Assembly: GCA_017397835.1 (NCBI GenBank)
Contig: JAFQHV010000029.1
Coordinates: forward strand, 1-57,812
Length of the DNA: 57,812 nucleotides
DNA from: Oscillospiraceae bacterium
Lineage (GTDB): Bacteria > Bacillota > Clostridia > Oscillospirales > Oscillospiraceae
Direction of reading: 5' to 3'
The notes beneath the pieces are model-generated. The model had not been told where the DNA came from. It saw only the letters and a program-made list of their open reading frames with translations, and searched no databases. Position 1 is the first letter of the stretch, and the number at the start of each line of letters is the position of its first letter. Below, one piece after another: positions 8,699 through 18,100 of the stretch. The translations under genes were made by a program, and so were the position numbers.

Positions 8699-11600
8699 TT
8701 ACTTGCTCAGGTAGTTGGTCAACATCTGAGCCGTCTGTGCGCGGGTGGAGGGTGCGGTGATGTCGTTGTAGGGCAGGTTGTCCAGCAGACCCTTTTCCAC
8801 GCACCATTTCAGGGCGTTGGCAGCCCAATCGCTGTAACCCTTGATAGTGCTGATGTCACCCTTGCTGCTGGGTCTTCTGGCGTAGTTGTGCAGGATGACA
8901 GCCACCTGCTCCAGGGTAACGGGATCGTTGGGTTTGAACACGCCGCCGCCGTAGCCGCTGACCACACCTCTGCCGGCGCCCCAAGTAACCGCGTTGTTGA
9001 ACCACTCGGTAGCGGGCACATCCTTGAAGTTGTGCTTCTGACCGTTCAGGGAGGGCTGGCCCTCCTTGTTGTACAGCACCTGCACCACCATGGCGCGGGT
9101 TAGAGTGTCGTTGGGGCCGAAAGAGTGGGAGTTATAGCCGCTCATGATCTTGTTTTCCAGCACGTAGTTGACGGCATCGCAATACCACATACCGGGGATG
9201 ATGTCGCTCATGCCGTCGGTACCAGTGGTCTGCTGCTGGCTGATGATCAGGTTGTCGATGTCTACCTGGTTGCCGTAGCCGTTGCTCAGGGAGCCGCTGG
9301 AATAGAACTGGAAGCGGAAATGGTTGGGGGTGTCGGTGGACAGGCCGGGAACCTGGGCGATGGCGGTCCACTCGGTGGGTTCGGGCTGGGACTTGGGCCA
9401 CATCTTGGCGTACAGGGCGCCGTTGACGCAGGTCAGCTTGAAGGTGGCCCACTGTCGGTTGGGGACGACACCCTGCCAATCGCCGCCGGCAAGCTGGATG
9501 CCGGTGGTACCCTGTATGCGGTACATGGCGGTGTTGGGGTGGACGGCACCGTCGGAGTTTTTCTGGAACATGGTGGCGTAGATGCTGTTGGCACCCATCT
9601 CGTAGTTGCGGTAGTCGAACTGTACGGTGTAGTTGCCGGTGACGGTGGTGTTGGACATGATCCAGGGGGAGAGCATATTGCCGTCATCATAGAGCTGCAG
9701 GAACTTGTTGCCGTTCTCCTCCACAATGGAGTAACCCTTGCCGGGTTCGGTGCCGGGGGGTGTGGTGGCGAAAGCCTTGTCCTTGCCCAGATAGGCATAG
9801 AAGGCGTTGTCGCCCACAGGGTAGGAGGAGAAGTCCTCGGTCTGCATGACCTTCTTCTCGCCTGCGCCGGTCAGCTCGGCGGGGGCGGGACGGACGGCAA
9901 CCTCCACCGTGCGGGTAGCCTCGCCCAGGGTGACGGTGATGGTAGCCATGCCGGCGGAGAGGAAGGTGATCACGCCATCCTGATTCACAGGGGCGACATC
10001 GGGATTGCTGCTGGTCCAGACCATGGTACCGGCGGTGCCGTAACGGTCGTACGCGATGGCGCGGGTGCCGTCGCCGACGCTGCCGGTGATGCTGGACTCT
10101 ACATCCAGCATGGCGGGGACCTTAAGAGCCAAATTTTCCGCAGAGGCCTTACCGGCGGTGGCGGTCAACGTGGCGGCGGGGGTCATGCTCTTGTTCAGGT
10201 GATCGGTACACCACACGGACCAGGCGGGTTCGGCGGAACCGGCGACCCAAACCTTGCCCCACAGCATCTTGCCGATGGCGGCCACCTTGACGCTGTACTT
10301 GGTGCCGGCGGTCAGGGCGGTGTTCTGCAGGCAGGTGCCATCCAGACAGGCAACGCCCTTTGCGCTGAAGGTGACGCCCACATCGGTGCGCATCAGGGCC
10401 TGTACTGCGGAGCCGGCGCTGTCCAAAGTCAGGTCGAATTCCATGACGAAGCTGCCCATGGGCAGTTTGTCGGCGGGGGCGGCCCACTGGCCCAACTGGA
10501 CATTGTCAGCGGAGGCGATGGTGGCAAGATCTTTGGTAGTCAGGGTGTTGGGCAGGAACTCCTCGCTGTTGGGGTCATCCTTCACACCCACGATACTGAG
10601 ATACGCCTGGTCATACTGGACGGTCATCACAGTGCCGTCATCCGCATAGACACAGGAGGGGTCGGCGGCGTCCTGCTTTTGGCGCAGGGGGGAGGCGTAG
10701 ATCAGGCGGGTCTCGGTTTCGTCCCAGCCGGCATCGTAGTAGAACACCTTGCCCATGGTGCTGCGGGGGCTGTCCTCGTTCGCCCAGGTGACAAAGGCGC
10801 GGTTGGTGTCAATGAAGGCAAACTGGGGCTGCTGGGCAGAGCCGGGCTCGTTGGCGAACAGCTGCCAGGTGCGGCCGCGGTCATAGGTGACATAGACCAC
10901 GCCGCTGGAACGCACCATGCCGTACACCACCTTGTCGGTGCCGTCGGGAGAGACCATGGAGAACTCGTTGAAGGCATCGTTCTGGCTGGTCCAGTCACCG
11001 GCGGGAGCCAGGTTGGGCACATCGCGCACATTGTCCACGGGGTCCCACTCCCACTGCTGGGTCTTGGGGTTGAAGACCATGTCATAGATGATGACACGGC
11101 CGCCGGTGTAGGTGGGCAGCAGCATGGAACCGTCGTCGAACTGCACGGCGTCGCCGCGCTTGTTGGTGCTGGAAATGGTCTGGAAGGGCGACCAGTCCTT
11201 GCCGGGCTCGCCGGCCATCCAGCCGGCCAGATCGTCTACGGCGATCCAGGTCATCACAACGTCGCGGGTGTGGCTGGCGTTGCTATACACGCTGAAGAGG
11301 GAACCGGTGTACATCAGGGCATCCTCTGCCACGCCATCGTTATTCAAATCCATCTTGACGGGCAGCAGGTCGCTGTCGCCGGTGATGCCGCCCAGAGAGT
11401 AGGTGGCGCTGGGACTTTGCTTCAGGAAGTCGTAACGGCTGTAGAGGTTCTCCATGCCGGGGCCGTTCATCTGCAGCGCGGCCTTTTCCAGGTCGTACAG
11501 TTCCCGGGAGGTCCAGGTTTTGCCGTTGTCCTCGCTGATGGCGAAGCGGACGGAGTAGATTCCGACGATGGGTTTGGTTTTGTCAATAGAGTGGACGGGT

Positions 11601-13876
11601 GTGTCGGAATAGGCGGCCACCAGCCGTCCGTCGGGCAGCTTCTTGATGTCGGGGAAGCGCAGGACGGAGGGGGCGTCGGTCTGGTCCACGGTGATGGCAC
11701 CGGGGGTCGTGGTGTTCTCGGGGTGGCCGGGGACGTTCAGTTCGGTCAGCTTCTTGTCCGCCATGTCGGCAAAGGCGGCCTTGACCGCATCCACGATCTT
11801 GGGCAGATCGGAAGCCTTGTAATCCTTGTCGGGATACTGGGCCTCGCCGTCCACCAGGAAGTTGACCTTGTCCGCGGTCAGCAGGGACAGGTCGGGGGTG
11901 TAGTCCGCCTCAAGGCACAGGCTGTTGAACAGGGTCACACCGGCGGCCAGACGGCCGGTCTTGTTGGTCAGGTGGTCGCTGTCCCGGGTCAGATCACGGC
12001 CCAGGGCGGCGCGCAGATTCTGCACGGCCACGCCCACGGGAATCGCGTTGTCGAACCAATCGGTGCGGCCCAAAATGTAGCGGTTGGTGCAGCGGATGAT
12101 GGCGTTGTACATCCAGGCGCTGTTCTTCAAATAGTCGGAGTAACCCATGTTGACGGAGGTGCCTGTGTTGTAGGGGTCATAGCCGTCGGCGTAGGACCAG
12201 GCTACGGGCCACAACAGCTTGGCGCCGGACTCCACATCCCGCAGGTAGTCCAGCAGATACTTCATATCGGTGCGGTAGGCGGACTCGTGACCGGCCACGT
12301 AGTTGTGGCTGCCGACGGAAACCACGTCCCAGTCCTCGCTGGTCAGCATCTCGGAGATGCGGACATTTTCGCGGCTGGCGACCAGGCTGCCGTTGCTGTC
12401 CGGGGTGTACAGGGTGTAGGCAGCCGCATCGGCAATGGCGTTGCGGGCATGGCCCTGCACGGAGATATCGCCGCCGTGGAGCAGAGCCACCTCAAGATTT
12501 ACGTCGGGATAGATCCGATCCAGTTTCTTAAGGTAGAAGATGTTATCCAGGTCGTAAGTGCCGCCGATAGCCAAATACTTCAGGGTCTTGACGGTATCGC
12601 CCGCCTGGATGGTGACGGTATCGGAGGAGGGGGCGCCGTTGTGAAGCCAGCTGGCGGTGATTTTGGTGATACCGCGAGCCTTGCAGGTAACGGTACCGTT
12701 TGTATCCACCGTGGCTACGGACAGGTCGGAGGAGGTCCAGGTCACGTTGGTGACGGCCTGGGTCAGCTTCAGTTGAGCGGTGTCACCAACATTGTAGCGT
12801 TTTGCAACGCAGGCGGGGTCGATGCCGGTGACGTCCACGGTCACTACGCAGGAGGCGGAGGAGATCACAGCGCCTGCGGCGTCCGTCAGGTTGATGGTGA
12901 CGGTGGCCTTGCCGGCCTTCATGGCAATGAGTTTGCCTGTGTTATCTACTTTGACTACGGAGGGGTCGCTGCTGGTCCAGATGTAGACAGGGTCGATGGG
13001 TTTGGCACCGGCGGTTTCGACCGTCAGCTGTCCGCCGCGCAGACCGATGATGGTGTCAGACAGGCTGAGCTTTACCGCGGCGGCCAGGGTCAGGTTGTCC
13101 ATCCAGACGGTATAGGCTTCGCCGGGACGGTTACGGTTGCGGGTCATGATACGCACCTGAGACTGACCGGCCATAATGCTGTCGTCGATCTTTTCACTGT
13201 TGTAGACCGCCACACCGACGGTGTCGGTGTCGGCGGGTTCGGCGGCACCCTTGGCCCACATCTTCAGGACCATTTGGCCCTTGGTCACAGTGACCTTGAT
13301 GGTGTACCAGGTGTCAAATTCGGGGCGCAGAGGAGTTCCATCATTCCCGTTGACCAAAATCTGCTCCAAAGAACCGTTGAGGTCGCCGCGGAACTTGACA
13401 TCGCCCTTGCCTTCAATATAAGCCAGCACGCCGCCGTTGGCGAAGGCCTGACCCTCCAGCGGGTTGATCACCAGGCCGGGGACAGAGGGGCCGCTGGGTT
13501 TGCGGAAGTTGATATCCGCAGTAAAGCTGCGCTCACCGGTGAGGCTTGTCAAGGTGTGGAAATAGTTGGGAGTCTCGTTGACGGAGGTCAGTTCCATGAC
13601 ATGGTTGTTGCCATCCTTGGCAATGCCGTAGGTGGCGTAGCTGGGGCTGCCGGGGGCGTTGTGGTACGCCTCGTAAAACCCGGTGTAGTTGGCGTGCTGC
13701 CACAGGGTGTCGCTGCCCACGGGATAGGAACTGAAATCGTCGGTAGAAACGGTGGCCATACCGGTGACGGCCGCTTCCGCGGCGGCAGCCGGAATCGCCG
13801 TGGCGGGTACCATCCCGACACACAGCACAAGGGCCAGCAGAAGAGAAAGTGTCCTGTTTGATCGGGTCTTTTTCAT
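8699..13876 (-). CDS. Giant SLH-anchored protein B with SGNH-hydrolase-like and sialidase-like domains
   Basis: This is a 1725-aa secreted protein. Start ATG 13876 follows a perfect AGGAGG; the frame is open 31 codons further upstream. A lipid-like signal segment ends at AAAAEAA. A concanavalin-like domain and two Ig-like (Big_2) modules follow (VYIWTSSDPSVVKV, VTWTSSDLSVATV). Residues about 433-690 resemble DUF4886/SGNH esterases: the region ends with a DxxH motif (Asp632, His635), but the usual GNS nucleophile block reads IGGTYD, placing Thr440 where Ser is expected. A sialidase-like propeller comes next (SEDNGKTW Asp box near residue 785; FPDIKKLPDGRLVAAYSD), then concanavalin-like domains, another Ig-like module and three SLH repeats. 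It is divergent from the AraC gene at 14086. Unlike C-F it lacks the tandem CBM9-like modules. Confidence 0.9.
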   Translation of the reverse strand: MKKTRSNRTLSLLLALVLCVGMVPATAIPAAAAEAAVTGMATVSTDDFSSYPVGSDTLWQHANYTGFYEAYHNAPGSPSYATYGIAKDGNNHVMELTSVNETPNYFHTLTSLTGERSFTADINFRKPSGPSVPGLVINPLEGQAFANGGVLAYIEGKGDVKFRGDLNGSLEQILVNGNDGTPLRPEFDTWYTIKVTVTKGQMVLKMWAKGAAEPADTDTVGVAVYNSEKIDDSIMAGQSQVRIMTRNRNRPGEAYTVWMDNLTLAAAVKLSLSDTIIGLRGGQLTVETAGAKPIDPVYIWTSSDPSVVKVDNTGKLIAMKAGKATVTINLTDAAGAVISSASCVVTVDVTGIDPACVAKRYNVGDTAQLKLTQAVTNVTWTSSDLSVATVDTNGTVTCKARGITKITASWLHNGAPSSDTVTIQAGDTVKTLKYLAIGGTYDLDNIFYLKKLDRIYPDVNLEVALLHGGDISVQGHARNAIADAAAYTLYTPDSNGSLVASRENVRISEMLTSEDWDVVSVGSHNYVAGHESAYRTDMKYLLDYLRDVESGAKLLWPVAWSYADGYDPYNTGTSVNMGYSDYLKNSAWMYNAIIRCTNRYILGRTDWFDNAIPVGVAVQNLRAALGRDLTRDSDHLTNKTGRLAAGVTLFNSLCLEADYTPDLSLLTADKVNFLVDGEAQYPDKDYKASDLPKIVDAVKAAFADMADKKLTELNVPGHPENTTTPGAITVDQTDAPSVLRFPDIKKLPDGRLVAAYSDTPVHSIDKTKPIVGIYSVRFAISEDNGKTWTSRELYDLEKAALQMNGPGMENLYSRYDFLKQSPSATYSLGGITGDSDLLPVKMDLNNDGVAEDALMYTGSLFSVYSNASHTRDVVMTWIAVDDLAGWMAGEPGKDWSPFQTISSTNKRGDAVQFDDGSMLLPTYTGGRVIIYDMVFNPKTQQWEWDPVDNVRDVPNLAPAGDWTSQNDAFNEFSMVSPDGTDKVVYGMVRSSGVVYVTYDRGRTWQLFANEPGSAQQPQFAFIDTNRAFVTWANEDSPRSTMGKVFYYDAGWDETETRLIYASPLRQKQDAADPSCVYADDGTVMTVQYDQAYLSIVGVKDDPNSEEFLPNTLTTKDLATIASADNVQLGQWAAPADKLPMGSFVMEFDLTLDSAGSAVQALMRTDVGVTFSAKGVACLDGTCLQNTALTAGTKYSVKVAAIGKMLWGKVWVAGSAEPAWSVWCTDHLNKSMTPAATLTATAGKASAENLALKVPAMLDVESSITGSVGDGTRAIAYDRYGTAGTMVWTSSNPDVAPVNQDGVITFLSAGMATITVTLGEATRTVEVAVRPAPAELTGAGEKKVMQTEDFSSYPVGDNAFYAYLGKDKAFATTPPGTEPGKGYSIVEENGNKFLQLYDDGNMLSPWIMSNTTVTGNYTVQFDYRNYEMGANSIYATMFQKNSDGAVHPNTAMYRIQGTTGIQLAGGDWQGVVPNRQWATFKLTCVNGALYAKMWPKSQPEPTEWTAIAQVPGLSTDTPNHFRFQFYSSGSLSNGYGNQVDIDNLIISQQQTTGTDGMSDIIPGMWYCDAVNYVLENKIMSGYNSHSFGPNDTLTRAMVVQVLYNKEGQPSLNGQKHNFKDVPATEWFNNAVTWGAGRGVVSGYGGGVFKPNDPVTLEQVAVILHNYARRPSSKGDISTIKGYSDWAANALKWCVEKGLLDNLPYNDITAPSTRAQTAQMLTNYLSK

Positions 13877-13995
13877 GTCCTCATCCTCCTGTTGTTTGGG
13901 TTCGGTCGTATTGACAAAGCGGGGGATTTCCTGTACCATTTCCCCGTAAACGTATGCACGTTCGCGCAAAACCGGCTTATCGTATTGCTGCCATC

Positions 13996-14024
13996 ATTTT
14001 AGCATAGCGCAGGCCCTTTTGAAA
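13996..14024 (-). promoter_or_regulatory. Putative promoter of gene B
   Basis: The minus strand shows TTTCAA (14024-14019), a 17-base spacer and TAAAAT (14001-13996). Both boxes are imperfect, which would fit an activator-dependent promoter facing away from the AraC gene. Confidence 0.4.
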
Positions 14025-14027
14025 TGT

Positions 14028-14066
14028 TCAAACGGGGCATTTCACCCGCAAAGATGTCCCGTTTGA
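14028..14066. promoter_or_regulatory. Imperfect palindrome in the AraC leader (operator candidate)
   Basis: TCAAACGGG followed by GCAT at 14028-14040 is mirrored by ATGTCCCGTTTGA at 14054-14066. It lies 20 bases upstream of the AraC start codon, between it and the divergent B promoter. It could be an AraC operator or a leader hairpin. Confidence 0.4.
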
Positions 14067-14085
14067 TGTATAGGAGATTTTTACC

Positions 14086-14907
14086 ATGCCGAAAAAAGAA
14101 ATCATCAAAACCACGATTGGCGGCACCGCGTTTGAACTTCACATTTCTCCCCGGGCCCTTCTGTCCGCCCGGCACGAATGGGTCACCAACCGGCACAGCA
14201 ACGTGGATCACGAATTGCACGTTGTGGTGGACGGCACTTGCAGCGTGGAAGTGGAGGGGGTCGTGTATGACCTGCACGCCGGGCAGGCCATCCTCATTCT
14301 GCCGGGCAGCTTTCACAAACCCCTCTCTCATTCCCGGGATCTCGACAGGCTGACCCTTGGCTTTTTCCCCACCGCGGGCCGCCTTGTTCCCGATGAAGAC
14401 ACGCCCTGCATCATACTGGACCTCTCCACCACCACCGTTGCCCTTGCCCGGGAGCTGATGGACGAGTATGACTCCCCCGGCCCCTTCCATCAGAAGATGA
14501 CCCGCTCCCTGCTGGACCAGCTGACCATCCGTCTGCTGCGCAGGCTGGGAGTGATAGAGGCGCAAGTAACGCAGACGGTGAGTGTTGACCTGCGCATCGA
14601 CGTGATCGACGGTTTTTTTGCCGATTCCCTTGCGGATAACGTGACCAAAGAAGACCTTGCCGCCCGGCTGCATCTATCCTCCCGGCAGGTCAACCGCTTT
14701 TTGCACAAGCGCTACGGCATGAGCTTCCGGGAAAAGCTGTTCACCAGTCGGATGCAGCACGCCGGCTGGCTGCTGCGGCATACCCGGCTCCCTGTCCAGC
14801 AAATCGCACTCCAGGTGGGGTATACCTCCACTCCGGCATTTATCCGCAGTTTTACGCGGTTCCATGACCGGACACCACAGCAATTTCGTGAACAGACAGG
14901 CGAATAA
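14086..14907 (+). CDS. AraC-family transcriptional regulator (cupin plus HTH)
   Basis: This is a 273-aa homologue of the regulator at 4959-5861. It has a cupin-like ligand domain (RHSNVDHELHVVVDGTCSVE, then LHAGQAILILPGSFH) and a C-terminal AraC double HTH (LAARLHLSSRQVNRFLHKRYG; VGYTSTPAFIRSFTRFHDRTP). ATG 14086 follows AGGAGA at the right distance. It is divergent from B and lies just upstream of C on the same strand, separated from C by its own terminator, so it could control either or both. There is no direct evidence for the ligand. Confidence 0.92.
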   Translation: MPKKEIIKTTIGGTAFELHISPRALLSARHEWVTNRHSNVDHELHVVVDGTCSVEVEGVVYDLHAGQAILILPGSFHKPLSHSRDLDRLTLGFFPTAGRLVPDEDTPCIILDLSTTTVALARELMDEYDSPGPFHQKMTRSLLDQLTIRLLRRLGVIEAQVTQTVSVDLRIDVIDGFFADSLADNVTKEDLAARLHLSSRQVNRFLHKRYGMSFREKLFTSRMQHAGWLLRHTRLPVQQIALQVGYTSTPAFIRSFTRFHDRTPQQFREQTGE

Positions 14908-14914
14908 GCTGAAA

Positions 14915-14950
14915 AAACGCCTCGTGGACGGCAAGGTCCATGAGGCGTTT
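14915..14950 (+). terminator. Intrinsic terminator of the AraC gene
   Basis: A 15-bp stem with a single mismatch (14915-14929 with 14936-14950), preceded by an A run and ending in TTT, lies directly after the AraC stop codon. The stem sequence (ACGCCTC.TGG) is like that of the orphan hairpin at 43395-43438. Confidence 0.75.
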
Positions 14951-15067
14951 CGGTTTATGGGCCTGCACCTGCGGCGTGGTATGGCCAATGACACGGCCGC
15001 CGGGAGAAGACTGTTGGGATGGGACATTTTACCGCTGAAAAAAGTGAAAAAACCACATAGTTTTGTT

Positions 15068-15096
15068 TTGCTTCTATGGTAGAATTGAAATAGAAT
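15068..15096 (+). promoter_or_regulatory. Promoter of gene C
   Basis: TTGCTT (15068-15073) and TAGAAT (15091-15096) are 17 bases apart, followed by AAAGGAGG and the ATG of gene C 32 bases later. This gives C its own promoter downstream of the AraC terminator. Confidence 0.6.
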
Positions 15097-15128
15097 GGAT
15101 GTGTGTTCGTCTAAAGGAGGAGATTCCC

Positions 15129-18100
15129 ATGAAACGACTGATGTCTTTGGTGCTGGCTGCAATCATGCTGCTCGGCTTCCTGCCCGCCACAGCTGTCCCT
15201 GTGTCCGCCGCCGAACCTACTGCTCCCCTGCAGGCCTACTACACCGACAAAAATATGTCCATAGACGGCCTGCTGCGTGAGGAGCATTGGCTCCTGCGTG
15301 ACAAGGTTGGCAGCACGCCCATCAGCATGCTGTGCAATCAGGATTCACTGTACGTCGCTCTGCAGACCGGCGAAAACGAGGTGGAATTCACCATCAACGG
15401 CGTCACACTGATGGCCAACCTCGCCGTGGGCGCCGTGCTCATCGGTGCGGAAAAGGTCGGCGTAGCCGCTAAGGACGCCGCAAACGGCACCGCCGAGATG
15501 GAAATCCCCCTGTCCGAGATCAACGTGCTGTACAGCGTGGGCCAGGAAGTTCCCTTCTCCTGCAAGGTCGGCACCGACCGCTATGACGGCACGGCTGTTT
15601 TGGCCGCCAAGGCCGTGCGTTTGGCCCAGAGCTTTGATGATATTTCCCAGCAGCCCTACGCCTCCAAGCTGGGCAACCCTCAGACCGGCGAGGTATTCGG
15701 TGAGCAGGGCGAGAACGGCTCTCTCCACATCGGCACCGGCACCCTGACCGAAACCGGCAGCTCCCTGGGTCAGCCCGCCTGGACTCTCGAGGCAATGAAT
15801 TTGGACACCACCCAGGGCTACGAGATGTCCTTCATCGCCGACTTCAACGACCTGACTGTGTCCGCCCCCGGGCAGGAGGCTTACGTCGCTCTGGCCGGCA
15901 TCGCCTTTGACTTGCGTGGCGAGGTTTATCTGCGCCACGGCTTCTCCGCAGATAAGAACGGCAACTTGGTGGTCACCCAATATGAAAACACCGCCGACCT
16001 GACCAAGGTCATCGACACCGGCTACGACCTGCCGGTCAAGAACCTGTTCGTTCAGATCGTGGTGAATGACAACTTTGAAGTTGAGGTATTCCTGAACGGC
16101 AAGAGCACCGCCAAGTTCGGCACCACCACCCGCCGAACCACCGCCGGCCGGTTCAACATCGAAACCACCACCCTGCGCCGTGACACCTCTCTGCCCAACA
16201 AGAACGACATCAATCTCTACGATCTGCTGATTACCCAGGCTGCCCCCGACGAGCAGATTTCCGTGAACAAGGTGGCCAACACCGCCGACCTGAAGCTGGA
16301 CGGCACCCTGGCCGAAATGCTGTGGGCGCTGCCCTATTCTGTGGGCGGCACTCGGTACGGCCTGCTGTACGACGCCGAGAACCTCTATATCGCGCTGGAC
16401 ACCCAGCAGACTCAGGTAGAATTTTTGTTCGGTGACCAAAGTGCCACCGCCAAACTGGGCAAGAAGCCTACCTTCGCGTTGGGTTACACCATGGGTTCTA
16501 CCATCGCCGGCAATGGCAACGGCCAGTACGAAATCAAAGTCCCCCGCTCTCTGTTGAAAGTAGCGGAACCCATCCCCTTCACCGTCCTCTCCGACGGGCA
16601 GACCCGCAAGAGCGAGCTGACCCTGAGCAACACCGCCATAACCGTAACGGAGCGCCAGCCTGCCGCCGGTGACGGCAAGGTGGGCGCCATCGCCTACCTG
16701 AACACCGACAAGGTAAAGCTGGACGGCAAGCTGAAGGAAAACCACTGGTACACCCCCTATCAGACCGCCGGCGCTTCCGGCTCCATCTCCACCGACATCG
16801 GCTTCATGTGGGATGCCAACTACCTCTACGTGGGCGCCGAGATGTTCAGCCGCAGCCGTGCCCAGTCCCTGAACCTGACGGTGAACGGCAAGTCCTTCCA
16901 GGCCAATTTGGCCGCCGGCACCGCCTCCGCGGGTGACGTTGTGGTGGACGGCCAGACCCTAGAGTGGCGCGTCCCCCTGACCGCGATTGGCCTGCCCGTT
17001 GGCGGCAACGTGGACACCACCTTTAAGCTGGACGTGGTCGGCGAAACCGGCACCTCCACCACCCAGGGCAACTTGAAACTGGAAGCCACCGTGGTAGTCT
17101 TTGGCGACACCTGTAACGATGTAAATACCAAGGACTACGTCCTGGCCAGCGGCAAGATGAAGGGCACCTACTGGGAGCAGGGCAACGACGCCTACGCCCT
17201 CACCTGTGATCCCACCTTCACCGGCAACGAGTACATCACCAAGTACACCCCTCTGCTGAATTACGAGGGCGGCGCCTACGAGTTCGTCCTCGACATGACC
17301 ATCCACTCCCTGCCCAATAACCCCCGCACCCTGGGCTGGCGCGGCCTGAACTTTGAGATTCGTCAGCCCGCCCTGCAGACCCGATTCGCCCTGCGCGGCG
17401 ATGGCAACGGCAATGTTCTGTTTGACGTGCTGAACCGCCGCAACGCCGCCACGCTGGACACCGGCATCGACTTTGGTGAGCGGGCAATCATCAAGTTCAA
17501 GGTGGACGAGAATCTGAACCCCACCCTGTACGTCAATGACAAGCAGATCGGCGGCTTCCCCGCCCTGGATCGCACCAGCTTCACCATCAACGACAGCCTG
17601 CACATGCCCCGCATGATTATTGAACAGCTGAACTACGACCGCGACCCCGATGCTGACGGCACGCTCAGCGGCATCAACGTGGACATCCACGATATCCTGT
17701 GGACGCAGGTGTATTTCACCGATGCCAAAACCGCCGCGGCCAGCGCCATGGAAACCATCTCTCAGGACAACCTGCTCCTGGGCGCAAGTGCCGATGACGT
17801 GACCCGACTCTACCTGATGGACTCCATTTCCGACACCAACACCGGCGCCACCAGCACCGTCACCTGGAAGGCCATTGACAAGTCCACCGGCAAAATCGCC
17901 GCCAACGTGAACACCGAAACCGGCGTGATCACCCGTGCGGACAAGCCCCTGTACTTCGACCTGATCGCCACCGTGACCTACGAGGGCGTGGGCGTGTCCA
18001 AGACCTTCACCCTGCAAACCAAGGGTAAAACCCCTGCCGGCAGCGTGGCGCTGCTCGTCGAGGACACCAATCCCCTGACCGGCAAGGTTGAAACCTGGGG

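Noticed and set aside
9125-13861. A plus-strand open frame of 1578 codons opposite protein B
   Set aside because: Same shadow effect; the minus strand carries signal peptide, Ig, propeller and SLH motifs.
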